From Eubacterium sp. (lineage in GTDB: Bacteria > Bacillota > Clostridia > Lachnospirales > Lachnospiraceae): 64,000 bases of DNA. Of this stretch, positions 8,032 to 18,100 are shown one piece after another; within the stretch, counting starts at the first letter, position 1; each line of letters starts with the position of its first letter. The stretch spans positions 1 to 64,000 of the forward strand of contig JAFYHN010000020.1 in NCBI GenBank assembly GCA_017539165.1, read 5' to 3'. The notes under the pieces are model-generated. The model did no database searches and had not been told where the DNA came from. It was given only the letters and a program-made list of their open reading frames with translations. The position numbers and the translations under genes are program-made.

Positions 8032-8774
8032 AAGAAAACACCTTTTAATATGTCGAGAGATTTAAAATGTCTATCGACGTGAAGTTCGAGATATTTTGTG
8101 ATAATCCTCTCGATTTCTTTATACGTATCTATGGAAATGTCGAACGAGTAGACCGCCGCAATTCCACGACTCAGAATGAATCGGAGTGCATATATTGCCT
8201 CGTCCGATATGACAAATGTATTCTTAAGCTTTGAAGCTGCTGCGTCATTTACTAGTCCCCCATCTGAAAGGCTGATGTGATGAAGGTCCGTCTCCACGCC
8301 AGTTTTGACGCATTGGGTCATTTCCAGTCCGAGCCCTTCAACGTCGAGCAGTTTACATTCGAAGATTGTCTTGATAAGTCCAATCGACTGCCGCTCAGCG
8401 AGTATCGCCTTAAATGTCACATACAGTAGGTTCAGTTCGTCTTTGGCGCCGATACCGTCCTGGGTGAAATATCCTGCCAGTTCGCAGGCGTATGAAGCAT
8501 AAGCCATCTTCTCGATATCGTAGGATAGTTCGATAAATGTCTCGTCGATATCCGCGCCGAGAAGCGTATAAGTCGTTCGGCACGGATGAAGTTTAAATGT
8601 CCCCATGACGAACTTCTGACTGACTGCAGTGAGCTGGGAATTCTTCTTCCGGGCTCCATTCGCAAAAACAGTGATACGTCCGAGTTCGGCCGTAAGGATT
8701 ACAAGTCGCTTGTCGTATTCCTTCAGCAGCGAAGTATCGAGAACTATTCCTTTAACACTTATGCTATCAACCAT
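8028..8774 (-). CDS. recO: DNA repair protein RecO
   Basis: A 248-residue RecO, the mediator that loads RecA on SSB-coated DNA in RecFOR recombination. The N-terminal OB-fold is clear (GIVLDTSLLKEYDKRLVILT, then GRITVFANGARK at about residues 33-44), followed by the alpha-helical C-terminal domain with YACELAGYFTQDG. Length is normal. It starts one base after the RNase G/E stop, so both genes are almost certainly cotranscribed. The family's optional zinc-binding cysteines are not evident. Confidence 0.93.
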   Translation of the reverse strand: MVDSISVKGIVLDTSLLKEYDKRLVILTAELGRITVFANGARKKNSQLTAVSQKFVMGTFKLHPCRTTYTLLGADIDETFIELSYDIEKMAYASYACELAGYFTQDGIGAKDELNLLYVTFKAILAERQSIGLIKTIFECKLLDVEGLGLEMTQCVKTGVETDLHHISLSDGGLVNDAAASKLKNTFVISDEAIYALRFILSRGIAAVYSFDISIDTYKEIERIITKYLELHVDRHFKSLDILKGVFF

Positions 8775-8775
8775 T

Positions 8776-10044
8776 TTATGAAAAATCCTCCATAGTGAGG
8801 GGCCGGTTTTCTTTTTTTCTTGTCAGCTCGACCAGCCCGAGAGGTGTCATATCAATATAGTTAACTTTTATCTCATCCCTGCTGATCTCACGCTTCAGTG
8901 TATCCAGCAGTTCCTTAATGTCTTCAGGCTCTGTAAGATTGATGAAGTCGATTACGATGATCCCGGATATATTCCGGAGGCGTATCGTTCTTGCAATCAT
9001 TTCTGCAGCTTCTTTGTCAATCTTGAGAAATGTCTTCTGAACATTTTTACCTTTGACAGCCTTGCCTGTATTTACATCTATGACCGTCATCGCCTCGGTC
9101 GGTTCAACTACGATAGATCCACCGGACTTAAGATGAATATGCTTGGCAAATCCTTTTATAATCTTAGTCTCAAGGTCGAACACAAGATCAAGACTAGTCA
9201 TCTCATCCTTGAACAGTTTGACTGCAAACCTATCAGAATCTATTCCTTCATAATTATATAAACCTGCGGTAACTTTGGTAAAGCCTACACCGTCATCACC
9301 GAGTTCACTATTCTTCTCAACTAGTACATCATGAATCTCATCATATTCCGATTGATCATCTGTTATAATGGTAAGCTTCTTATATCTCGACTTATATATA
9401 AGCTCCTCTACATATCTGAGAATACTATCCTGATGCTTAAGCACTAGTTCCTTCGCCATCCTGTGTGCGGAAGAATCTATTATATCTTTGACCTTTTTGA
9501 GAAGCATTTCAAGCTCTTCACAGATTTCATCTGCGGAGACATTTTCGGCAGAAGTCCTTATGATAACACCCGCCTTGATGTCACTATACTTATCAAGCAC
9601 TGGTGTGACAACATCCTTAAGACGTTCTCTCTCTTCCTCATCCGTAATCTTCGATGATACGCCAATCTTTCCGGTCCTGTTCACGACAACATACTTACCA
9701 CGGAAGCCAATATCAGAAGTAGCGACCGCCTTCTTCGACTTGATCGCATCCTTACTGATCTGAACCAGGATCTCATCTCCGATACAAACCCTGTTAGACT
9801 TGCCGTGCTTCAGAAAGATCGTCTTATCCTCATCATCCACCAGCGAATAGTACAGATAATCACTCGAGCCAATATTCAGGAAGACAGCATTTATCGACTC
9901 AACCTTACTGACAACCTTTGCGGTGTAGATATCCCCGACCATGCTGTTACTCTCAAGAAACTTGACCCGAACAAGCCTTCCATCCTCAAGAAGGAATCCC
10001 ATCCTGCGTCCCTTATATTCAGTTATGATAAATTGAGCTTCCAT
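8776..10044 (-). CDS. Ribonuclease G/E family protein, short form
   Basis: A 422-residue endoribonuclease of the RNase E/G family, acting in mRNA decay and rRNA maturation. An S1-like RNA-binding segment (GDIYTAKVVSKVESINAVFLNIG, residues about 37-60) is followed by the catalytic DNase-I-like region with both metal-binding Asp motifs, TVIDVNTGK and GIIVIDFINL. The protein ends just after DMTPLGLVELTRKK, where longer members continue into the Cys-based zinc link and small multimerisation domain; both are missing. Other clostridial homologues usually sit near rplU, but here it precedes recO. Confidence 0.93.
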   Translation of the reverse strand: MEAQFIITEYKGRRMGFLLEDGRLVRVKFLESNSMVGDIYTAKVVSKVESINAVFLNIGSSDYLYYSLVDDEDKTIFLKHGKSNRVCIGDEILVQISKDAIKSKKAVATSDIGFRGKYVVVNRTGKIGVSSKITDEEERERLKDVVTPVLDKYSDIKAGVIIRTSAENVSADEICEELEMLLKKVKDIIDSSAHRMAKELVLKHQDSILRYVEELIYKSRYKKLTIITDDQSEYDEIHDVLVEKNSELGDDGVGFTKVTAGLYNYEGIDSDRFAVKLFKDEMTSLDLVFDLETKIIKGFAKHIHLKSGGSIVVEPTEAMTVIDVNTGKAVKGKNVQKTFLKIDKEAAEMIARTIRLRNISGIIVIDFINLTEPEDIKELLDTLKREISRDEIKVNYIDMTPLGLVELTRKKENRPLTMEDFS

Positions 10045-10163
10045 CCAACTACTATCCTTTTTTATCTTCCTTTTTTATCCCTGCAGCTATTCGCAATATT
10101 CACTGTACTTTTCATATATATACAGAAACTTTTTTATAGTTTGCTCATCGACTTTGCGAACTA

Positions 10164-10269
10164 AACGACATAGCACGTGTGAATACATTTATACAAGACC
10201 ATAAAGGTCTGTGCCACATCGCAAAAGCGATGTCTTGTATAAATGTATTCTCACGTGCATGTCAGTTTT
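10164..10269. repeat. 106-bp imperfect palindrome with internal hairpins
   Basis: Left arm 10174-10200 and right arm 10233-10259 match over 27 bases with one mismatch. The stem extends outward through GACAT/ATGTC (10168-10172 and 10260-10264) and AAAC/GTTT. The 32-base centre holds two small hairpins, GACC-ATAAA-GGTC and CATCGC-AAAA-GCGATG. It lies between the UPF0210 gene and the RNase gene. There is no U-run after the stem in the minus direction, so a classical terminator is not obvious. Confidence 0.8.
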
Positions 10270-10287
10270 ATTCACTAAAGTATTTAA

Positions 10288-11652
10288 TTAGTTTTTGAAT
10301 GAATGAATAGGAGCAGGAATTCTTCCCTGTCTCTTTATGAAGTCTTCACAGCTGTATTTATTTACAGGCATTACTGGTGCTTCTCCAAGAAGTCCACCGA
10401 GTACTGCTCTGTCTCCTACTGTTTTTCCGATGATAGGCATGATACGAACAGCTGTTGTCTTCTGATTGATCATTCCGATAGCCATCTCATCAGCTATAAT
10501 ACCTGAAATAGTTGATGCAGATGTATCTCCAGGAATTGCGATCATATCAAGTCCAACCGAACAAACACATGTCATAGCTTCAAGCTTCTCGATAGTAAGT
10601 GCTCCGATCTCAGCAGCCTTTATCATTCCCTGATCTTCTGAAACAGGGATAAATGCTCCTGAAAGTCCTCCGACATAAGAAGAAGCCATGATACCACCCT
10701 TCTTAACCTGATCGTTAAGAAGTGCAAGACATGCAGTAGTTCCTGGTGCACCTGCATACTCGAGACCCATTTCACAGAGGATGTCTGCAACCGAATCTCC
10801 GATTGCTGGTGTTGGAGCAAGTGAGAGGTCAACGATTCCGAATGGAACGCCAAGTCTCTGTGATGCTTCCTTAGCAACAAGCTGCCCAACTCTTGTTATC
10901 TTGAATGCAGTCTTCTTGATTGTTTCACAAAGTACTTCGAAACTTTCTCCGCGTACTTCCTCGAGGGCTGTCTTTACAACTCCAGGTCCTGAAACGCCGA
11001 CATTTATTACGCAGTCACCTTCTGTAACTCCGTGAAATGCACCAGCCATGAACGGGTTATCATCAGGCGCGTTACAGAATACAACGAATTTAGCTGTTCC
11101 AAGACTGTCTCTGTCTTTTGTAAGCTCAGCTGTTTCCTTGATCATCTCACCGATCATTCTTACAGCATCCATGTCGATTCCTGTCTTTGTTGAACCACAG
11201 TTTACAGATGAACAAACAAGTTCAGTCTGTGAAAGAGCATTAGGAATTGATTCTATAAGAAGCTTATCTGCAGGAGTCATTCCCTTAGAAACGAGTGCTG
11301 AATAACCACCGAGGAAGTTAACTCCAACAGTGTGCGCTGCTCTATCGAGTGTCTTTGCTATCTCAACAAAGTCATCAGCAGTCTTACATACAGAACCACC
11401 TACAAGGGCGATTGGGGTAACAGACACACGTTTATTTACGATAGGGATTCCATACATGGAAGTAATCTCTTCACCGACCTTTACAAGATCTTTGGCCTTA
11501 TCAGTGATCTTGTTGTAGATGTTATCGCATGTTTCCTGAACATCCTTGCCGACACAGTCGAGAAGGCTGATTCCCATGGTTATAGTTCTAACGTCGAAAT
11601 TCATTCGACGTATCATGTCATTTGTCTCTAATACTTCATCTAAAGTTATCAT
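10288..11652 (-). CDS. UPF0210 / PFL-like (DUF711) family protein
   Basis: A 454-residue cytosolic protein of the DUF711 family. Recognisable stretches are [17 protein letters not shown] at the N-terminus, [31 protein letters not shown] and [15 protein letters not shown]. Length is normal. The family is fold-related to glycyl-radical (pyruvate formate-lyase-like) proteins but lacks a demonstrated activity; I see no glycyl-radical loop signature here. It lies 10 bases after an ACT-domain gene of family UPF0237, a conserved pairing that suggests one functional unit sensing or handling an amino-acid-like ligand (inference). Confidence 0.92.
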   Translation of the reverse strand: MITLDEVLETNDMIRRMNFDVRTITMGISLLDCVGKDVQETCDNIYNKITDKAKDLVKVGEEITSMYGIPIVNKRVSVTPIALVGGSVCKTADDFVEIAKTLDRAAHTVGVNFLGGYSALVSKGMTPADKLLIESIPNALSQTELVCSSVNCGSTKTGIDMDAVRMIGEMIKETAELTKDRDSLGTAKFVVFCNAPDDNPFMAGAFHGVTEGDCVINVGVSGPGVVKTALEEVRGESFEVLCETIKKTAFKITRVGQLVAKEASQRLGVPFGIVDLSLAPTPAIGDSVADILCEMGLEYAGAPGTTACLALLNDQVKKGGIMASSYVGGLSGAFIPVSEDQGMIKAAEIGALTIEKLEAMTCVCSVGLDMIAIPGDTSASTISGIIADEMAIGMINQKTTAVRIMPIIGKTVGDRAVLGGLLGEAPVMPVNKYSCEDFIKRQGRIPAPIHSFKN

Positions 11653-11662
11653 AAATATTCTC

Positions 11663-11935
11663 CTATATACGATGCATCATATGAAAAATCTCTTCCTTCT
11701 GCGCCTTGATCTGAACACCGATCTCACGTCCAAGGCTCTCAAGCTCACCTGCAAGCTCGCTGTGCTGCTTAAGTGACTCAGAAGTATCTACGAGCATCAT
11801 CATATTGAAATATCCCTGCATTGTAGTCTGAGTAATGTCGTTGATGTTGATATTGTTGCTGGCCAGATAGTTACAAACCTTGGCGATGATACCAACTGTA
11901 TCCTTACCTACAACTGTAATGATTGTCTTATCCAT
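11663..11935 (-). CDS. UPF0237 ACT-domain protein
   Basis: A 90-residue protein that is essentially a single ACT domain: [34 protein letters not shown], with the ligand-pocket GKDTVGI loop at about residues 9-15. ACT domains bind amino acids and dimerise. The start is set at the ATG for MDKTIITVV because GGAG sits nine bases upstream; an in-frame ATG five codons earlier lacks a ribosome binding site. It is cotranscribed with the UPF0210 gene, which begins 10 bases downstream. Confidence 0.9.
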   Translation of the reverse strand: MDKTIITVVGKDTVGIIAKVCNYLASNNININDITQTTMQGYFNMMMLVDTSESLKQHSELAGELESLGREIGVQIKAQKEEIFHMMHRI

Positions 11936-11963
11936 GTTTCTTCTCTCCATTCTTATATCAAAT

Positions 11964-12035
11964 TATGACAGTTGAAATCAGATTTCAAGTGTCATACTTT
12001 TTTATGACAGCTGAAATCTGATTTCAACTGTCATA
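11964..12035 (-). repeat. Two tandem palindromic repeat units R2a and R2b
   Basis: Unit 11964-11996 and unit 12003-12035 are each two 16-base arms around one central base, with one mismatch per unit. They follow the stop of the WalJ-like gene within four bases and share the core ATGACAG(T/C)TGAAATC with the units at 5600, 15093 and 36195. On the minus strand they would terminate that gene. Confidence 0.85.
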
Positions 12036-12038
12036 TTT

Positions 12039-12836
12039 TTATAGGTCGACGACTGCACCACACTCATTTCGCGATGCAACGCAAAGTCCGAAATCTCTCA
12101 CGTCATCTGTGAAGGGATTGTCGGCCAGTGCCTGTTTGACTGTTTCATACGCCAGGCTTTCATAGTTGTTCTTTTCAGACAGATGTCCCAGCGCTATATA
12201 TTTTATATTATCATTTAGAAGTCTTCTTATCAGCCCGCCCGATGCCTCGTTACAGAGATGTCCTTTTTCACTGAGGATTCTCTGTTTCAGCATGAACGGG
12301 TACGGCCCGACTTCCAGCATACGTATATCGTGATTTGCTTCAATCAGGAGCGCCTCGCTGTCCGCAAGGAAGTCGACGATATCTTCATCGTAGATTCCCA
12401 TGTCGGTAGCAACGCTCATCTTGTGGCCACCCGACTCGAACGAGTAACAGACCGGATCTGCCGCATCATGCGACACGGAATGCGCATTTATCTTTATATC
12501 TCCGATCTCGAAGCTTTCATTATTCTTAATAGGCTTAAACAGGTTATAGTCAAATGTACCCAAAGACTTTACTGTCATCAGCCCATCGAGTGTTCCATAC
12601 GTAGCGTATATCGGTACCCCGTACTTACGAGCCATAACACCTAAACTTTTTATATGATCACTATGCTCGTGGGTGAGGAGGATTCCATCAACTTCCTTTC
12701 CCGACACGCCGACGTTCTTCAGTCCCTCTTCAATCCTCTTCATGCTGATTCCAACATCAAGGATCAGAGACGTCGTATCCGTGCCGATGTAGGAGGCATT
12801 TCCGGAGCTCCCACTCGCTATACTCATGTATCTCAT
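12039..12836 (-). CDS. MBL-fold metallo-hydrolase, WalJ/YycJ-like
   Basis: A 265-residue metallo-beta-lactamase-fold hydrolase. The N-terminus (SIASGSSGNASYIGTDTTSLILDVG) and the metal motif THEHSDH at about residues 55-61, with later SHDA and LGHLSEKN (third and last histidines), fit the YycJ/WalJ group. That group is linked in Bacilli to the WalRK regulon and probably acts as a nuclease. Here no walRK genes are adjacent; it lies 20 bases after ilvA and is followed by two terminator-like palindromes. The exact activity is unproven. Confidence 0.9.
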   Translation of the reverse strand: MRYMSIASGSSGNASYIGTDTTSLILDVGISMKRIEEGLKNVGVSGKEVDGILLTHEHSDHIKSLGVMARKYGVPIYATYGTLDGLMTVKSLGTFDYNLFKPIKNNESFEIGDIKINAHSVSHDAADPVCYSFESGGHKMSVATDMGIYDEDIVDFLADSEALLIEANHDIRMLEVGPYPFMLKQRILSEKGHLCNEASGGLIRRLLNDNIKYIALGHLSEKNNYESLAYETVKQALADNPFTDDVRDFGLCVASRNECGAVVDL

Positions 12837-12856
12837 CTAATACCGCCTATGAATTA

Positions 12857-14080
12857 TTACAGAACAGCCTTGTGACTCTTATCTTTAGGTCTGTATCCTT
12901 TTTCAGCAAGAACTTTCATGATCTTGTCTTTATGCTCAGGGCCAAATGCCTCAATAGTGATAATAAGCTCAACTGCTGCATTTCTGTTGAGGGAAACGAA
13001 CTGATTGTGCTCGAGCTCGATGATATTTCCCTGAAGCTCAGCGATGATCTGAGAAACCTTTCCAAGTTCGCCCGGCTTATCCGGAAGAAGTACAGAAACC
13101 GTGAAGATTCTGCTTCTAGCAACGAGACCATGCTGAACAACGGACGAAAGAGTTATGACATCCATGTTACCACCGGAAATGATAGCAGCAACCTTCTTTC
13201 CTTCTGGCTTGAGGTGTTTGAGTGCAGCAACTGCCAGCAGACCTGAATTCTCTGCAACCATCTTATGGTTCTCGATCATATCAAGAAATGTAACTATGAG
13301 TTCACTGTCATCAATAGTTATTATCTCATCCAGATTCTTCTGAATATATGGGAATATCTTATCTCCAGGTGTCTTAACTGCAGTACCATCTGCGATTGTA
13401 TTTACATTTCCGAGAGTTGTAACCTCACCCTTCTCGAGAGATGCTTTCATACAGGCAGCGCCCGCAGGCTCAACTCCGATAACTTTGATAGCCGGATTCA
13501 GCATCTTAGCAAGAGATGCAACTCCTGTAGCAAGTCCGCCACCACCAATAGGAACGAGAATCGTATCGATGAATGGCTGTTCCTTGAGAATCTCCATAGC
13601 AACAGTACTCTGGCCTGTTGCAACCTGAAGATCATCGAAAGGATGGATAAATGTATAACCCTTCTCTTCAGCAAGTTTCAGAGCATATTCGCATGATTCA
13701 TCGTATACATCTCCGTAAAGAACAACTTCAGCGCCGTAGCTTTTTGTTCTATTTACCTTAATAAGAGGTGTTGTTGTAGGCATAACAATAGTAGCCTTTA
13801 CTCCATAAGCTTTTGCAGCATAGGCAACACCCTGTGCATGGTTTCCGGCAGATGCTGTGATAAGGCCTTTCTCTCTGTCTTCCTCAGACAGCTGGCTTAT
13901 CTTGTAGTAAGCACCTCTGATCTTGTATGCACCTGTAAGCTGCATATTCTCAGGCTTCAGGAAAACCTTATTACCGGTAAGCTTGCTGAAATACTCACTC
14001 TCGATAAGCCCGGTATTACGAGCTACCTTTGAGACGATCTCATAAGCTTCTTCACACTTCTCTCTTGTGATCTCTTCCAT
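12857..14080 (-). CDS. ilvA: Threonine ammonia-lyase
   Basis: A 407-residue PLP enzyme converting threonine to 2-oxobutanoate and ammonia, the entry step to isoleucine or to threonine catabolism. The PLP lysine is K53 in TGAYKIRGAYY. The glycine loop that holds the PLP phosphate is PIGGGGLATG, and SAGNHAQGVAYAA binds substrate. The C-terminal 80 residues form one ACT-like regulatory domain (SVLLPDKPGELGKVSQIIAEL). This one-ACT architecture differs from the long two-domain biosynthetic IlvA, so a catabolic TdcB-like role is possible. It follows ftsY by 18 bases. Confidence 0.93.
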   Translation of the reverse strand: MEEITREKCEEAYEIVSKVARNTGLIESEYFSKLTGNKVFLKPENMQLTGAYKIRGAYYKISQLSEEDREKGLITASAGNHAQGVAYAAKAYGVKATIVMPTTTPLIKVNRTKSYGAEVVLYGDVYDESCEYALKLAEEKGYTFIHPFDDLQVATGQSTVAMEILKEQPFIDTILVPIGGGGLATGVASLAKMLNPAIKVIGVEPAGAACMKASLEKGEVTTLGNVNTIADGTAVKTPGDKIFPYIQKNLDEIITIDDSELIVTFLDMIENHKMVAENSGLLAVAALKHLKPEGKKVAAIISGGNMDVITLSSVVQHGLVARSRIFTVSVLLPDKPGELGKVSQIIAELQGNIIELEHNQFVSLNRNAAVELIITIEAFGPEHKDKIMKVLAEKGYRPKDKSHKAVL

Positions 14081-14098
14081 CTATATCATCCCTTTCAT

Positions 14099-15040
14099 TT
14101 ATATCTCGTCTGCAAGTATCTCTTCATCAGTCTTAAGATCAAAATCTTCAAAAAGAGCACTGATATATTCGTCAGGATCAAACTTCTGAAGATCATCGAT
14201 CTTTTCGCCTACACCAATATATTTAACAGGAACTTTGAGCTCTGACTGGATCGCAACTGCTATACCACCCTTTGCTGTTCCATCAAGTTTTGTAAGTATG
14301 ATTCCATTTATCTCAGTAACACTGGAGAACTGTCTTGCCTGCTCAAGAGCGTTCTGTCCTGTTGAACCGTCGAGAACAATGAGTGTCTCCACATAACACT
14401 CAGGATACTCACGAGCGATGACTCTTCTCATCTTTGCAAGCTCGTCCATCAGGTTCTTCTTATTGTGAAGTCTTCCTGCAGTATCGATAAGAGTGATATT
14501 TGTCTTACGAGCCTTTGCTGCATTAACTGCATCAAATACAACCGCTGAAGGATCTGCTCCCTCACCCTGTGCGATAATATCAACTCCTGCTCTCTCAGTC
14601 CAGGTTCTAAGCTGTTCGATCGCGCCTGCTCTAAATGTATCAGCAGCGGCAACAAGAACTGATCTTCCCTGGTTCTTATACTGAGCTGCAAGCTTTCCTA
14701 TAGATGTAGTCTTACCTACTCCGTTAACACCGATGATCAGCATTACTGACTTGGCATCCTCGAAGCAGTATGCATTGTCAGGAACAAGCATCTGACTCTT
14801 GAGAGAGTTCATAACAAGCTCCTTACACTCAGCAGCATCTGTAATGCCAAGTTCTTCTACCTTTTCACGAAGCTCATCTATAACTCGCTCGGTTGTCTCA
14901 AATCCCATATCAGCAGATATGAGTGTTTCTTCGAGCTCATCATAGAAGTCTTCATCTATCTCTGCGGTCTTGGTGAAGACACTGGCAATACTGTCACTTG
15001 TCTTCTTCAGACCTTCTTTTAGTCTTTGAAAAAAGCCCAT
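14099..15040 (-). CDS. ftsY: Signal recognition particle receptor FtsY
   Basis: A 313-residue SRP-receptor GTPase that docks ribosome-SRP complexes to the membrane for cotranslational export. A short N domain leads into the G domain with [16 protein letters not shown] (G1), [20 protein letters not shown] (G3) and [10 protein letters not shown] (G4), ending in [17 protein letters not shown]. It lacks the long acidic A domain found in enterobacteria, as usual for Firmicutes. AGGAG stands eight bases before the ATG at 15040; an upstream in-frame ATG 11 codons earlier has no such site. It follows smc, with a repeat unit between. Confidence 0.96.
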   Translation of the reverse strand: MGFFQRLKEGLKKTSDSIASVFTKTAEIDEDFYDELEETLISADMGFETTERVIDELREKVEELGITDAAECKELVMNSLKSQMLVPDNAYCFEDAKSVMLIIGVNGVGKTTSIGKLAAQYKNQGRSVLVAAADTFRAGAIEQLRTWTERAGVDIIAQGEGADPSAVVFDAVNAAKARKTNITLIDTAGRLHNKKNLMDELAKMRRVIAREYPECYVETLIVLDGSTGQNALEQARQFSSVTEINGIILTKLDGTAKGGIAVAIQSELKVPVKYIGVGEKIDDLQKFDPDEYISALFEDFDLKTDEEILADEI

Positions 15041-15092
15041 ATTGTATTCTCCTATTAAATATTTTAAAACCATACAGTTTTACATAAAAATG

Positions 15093-15121
15093 TGACAGTT
15101 GAAATCAGATTTCAAGTGTCA
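15093..15121 (-). repeat. Palindromic repeat unit R3 after smc
   Basis: Arms TGACAGTTGAAATC (15093-15106) and GATTTCAAGTGTCA (15108-15121) around one base, with one mismatch. It ends five bases after the smc stop and is followed on the minus strand by a T-poor stretch, so termination may be partial and ftsY could still be reached by read-through. Confidence 0.8.
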
Positions 15122-15126
15122 TATTT

Positions 15127-18100
15127 TTAATCATCGAGTTTATCTTCGATGAGATTGACGGATACGAGGGTAGATACCCCCTTCTCCTGCATGGTGATAC
15201 CATACAGACGGTTGGCAGCCTCCATTGTACCTTTTCTATGCGTGATAACGACGAACTGAGTATGTTTCGTCAGTTTGTCAAGGTAATGTGCAAATCTGCC
15301 GACATTGGAATCATCCAGCGCAGCCTCGATCTCGTCGAGAAGACAGAACGGTGATGGCTTCAGACTCTGAATAGCGAAGAGGAGGCTGATAGCCGTCAAA
15401 CTCTTCTCTCCACCGGAGAGCTGCATCATATTCTGAAGTTTCTTTCCAGGCGGCTGTGCATTTATGATGATACCTGTTTCGAGAATGTCATCCTCATCAA
15501 CCAGTATCAGATCACCCTTACCACCTCCGAAGAGTTCCTTGAATACCTTGTTAAATGTAACTCTGATATCTTTGAACTTCTCGGCAAATGTCTCTTTCAT
15601 GGCTCTGTCCAGATCTGCAATGATTCCACGCAGATTGTTCTCGGCCTCAAGTATATCATCTCTCTGTTCTTTAAGGAACTCGTATCTTTCAGAAACTTCC
15701 TTATATTCTTCGATGGCATTTACATTGACATCGCCCAGAGATTTAATCTTCTGACGTACTGCTCCCATTTCCTTCTTAATCTCTGCAGGTGTACCAAGGT
15801 CATCTGATCTGAGCTGCTCAGCAGAGCTGTATGTGAGTTCGTACTCTTCCCACATATAGTTAGAAGCTTTGTCTCTTTCTTCTTCCAGTTTCTCAATAGA
15901 AAGCTTAAGTGTATAAGCTGCTTTCTCGAGTCCATTTATATCCTGTGATAGTTTCTCACGTTTAGCGAAGAAATCCTTATGGCTCGAATTGATCGACTCT
16001 TTCTCTTTAACGAATCCTTCAAGTTCGCCACTCTTTTTCTCAATGATAGCCATGTTATCAGCTTTAGTCTTATCAAGAGAAGTGAGTTCTTTCTCAAGTT
16101 CTTTGACATTTGAAGAGTTATCAAGAAGCCTCTTCTGAAGTATATCAACTTCTTCCTGAAGGTCTTCAATATCGAAGATTACACGATTTATATCATTGTC
16201 AGAATGTGACAGATTCTGCTTGACTCCGGCAATCTCAAGTGCGATAGCGGAAAGCTTCTCCTCTACAGCATGCTTAACATCTCTCTTAGCTGAAAGTTCT
16301 GTCTCCAGCTGAGCGATCATGCTCTCACGCTCTGTTATCTGACTCTCATGATGTTTTTCTGTATCGAAAATATCTTTCTTATTCTGATCTATCTGATCAA
16401 CCTGTGTATCAAGCTGAACATCTTCCTTCTTAATATTGGCAAAACTCTTCTCGATATCTTCAAGTCTTTCAGACACATTCTTCAGACCGATATTAACTGA
16501 GTTCTGATCGATGGAAAGTTTCTGAATAAGACTTGTAAGGTTTGTTCTCTCCTCACGAAGAGTTTCCTTACGCATTGAAAGAGTACTGTCCTCTTCTCTA
16601 GCCTTACGGAGCTTTATATTCGTATCTCCGATCTCTTTCTGAATATCTTCCAGCTCTCTCTTACGTCCGAGAAGATTGCTTGAATTCTTAAATGCACCAC
16701 CGGTCATGGCACCACCCGGAGTGATAAGGTCTCCGGCAGGAGTCACAAGTCTAAGTGACTGATTGTACTTACGCGCGATCCTGATAGCATTATCGATATT
16801 ATCAACAACGATACTTCTACCAAGAAGACTCTCGATGATTCCAGCATACTTCTTATCAGTCTTAACAAGCTGCGAAGCAACTCCGATAACACCTGTTTCG
16901 TTAAGTGCCTCGGGACTTACATTTCCTCGACGCGTAACACTTGTAATAGGGAGAAATGTAGCTCTACCGAACTTATTCGTTCTAAGGTAAGCGATCATCT
17001 CTTTAGCTGTATTCTCATCCTCGGTAACAATATTCTGGATAGAACCACCAAGTGCTGTTTCGATAGCTGTTTCGTATTCTTTCTCAGTGGAAATGATATC
17101 AGCAACAACACCTACTATCTTCTTATTCTGAGTCTTTCTCTCCATGACTTTCTTGATACTCTGGCCGAAACCTTCATATCTCTCTGTCAGGTTACGAAGA
17201 CTCTCATATCTTGACTGGAGGCTGATGATTCTCTGGTTGTACTTCTGAATATCAGTTTTAACAGTTCCTGACTTGTCAGAAACATCTCTCAGTTCAGTCT
17301 CGCACTTAGAAAGTTTGCTTCTGTTTTTCTCGAGCGATTCATTTACATTATCAAGCTCAGTCTCCAGCGTCTGCTTCTCTGAAAGAGCAGCCTGCTGCTC
17401 ACTCTTATCAGCAAGATAACGAGAATTCAGCTCAGACTTACGAAGCTTGATATTCTCAAGCATTGTATCGTATCTGGCGATCTTCTCCTTGAGATTACCG
17501 CCTTCGTTAATGAACTCGATGATGTCAGACTTTGCCGTCTCAATCTTTGCAGCAACCTTCATCTCCTCGTTCTCAGCCTCGATACGTTCCTTATCTATCT
17601 CAGAAGAAAGCTTCTCCTTAGCCTTCAGTTCGTCCTGAATGAGAGCCTTTGCATCCTCATAAGACTTCTTCTGTTCATTTAATTCATTTATCTTGGACAG
17701 TGTCTTCTCGATCTGTCCGTTAATCTCTGAATTAATAACATCCTCTGATGAAATACGTTCTCTTATAACGCGCGCCTCACCATCAGCATGCTCATTCTCG
17801 AGTTTTTTCTCATTTATAATGCCCTTGGCATCATCTATACTGAGATTCAACTTTTCAAGTGACTCTTCAAGTCTCTCGTACTCAGCTTTTGTAAAGTCGA
17901 ACTCTTCCTTGAGTCTTTCTGTATCAGCCTCAGTGATCCCGAGATTCTCCCTCTTCTCGTCGAGTTCTTCTCTGATCTTATCTACCTGGAAGAGAAATGA
18001 CCCAATATCGAGAACCTTCTGTCTATCCTTTAACTCCAGATAGATCTTGGCTTTCTCAGACTGCTGGCGAAGAGGCTCAACTCGCTCTTCAAGTCCCGAC

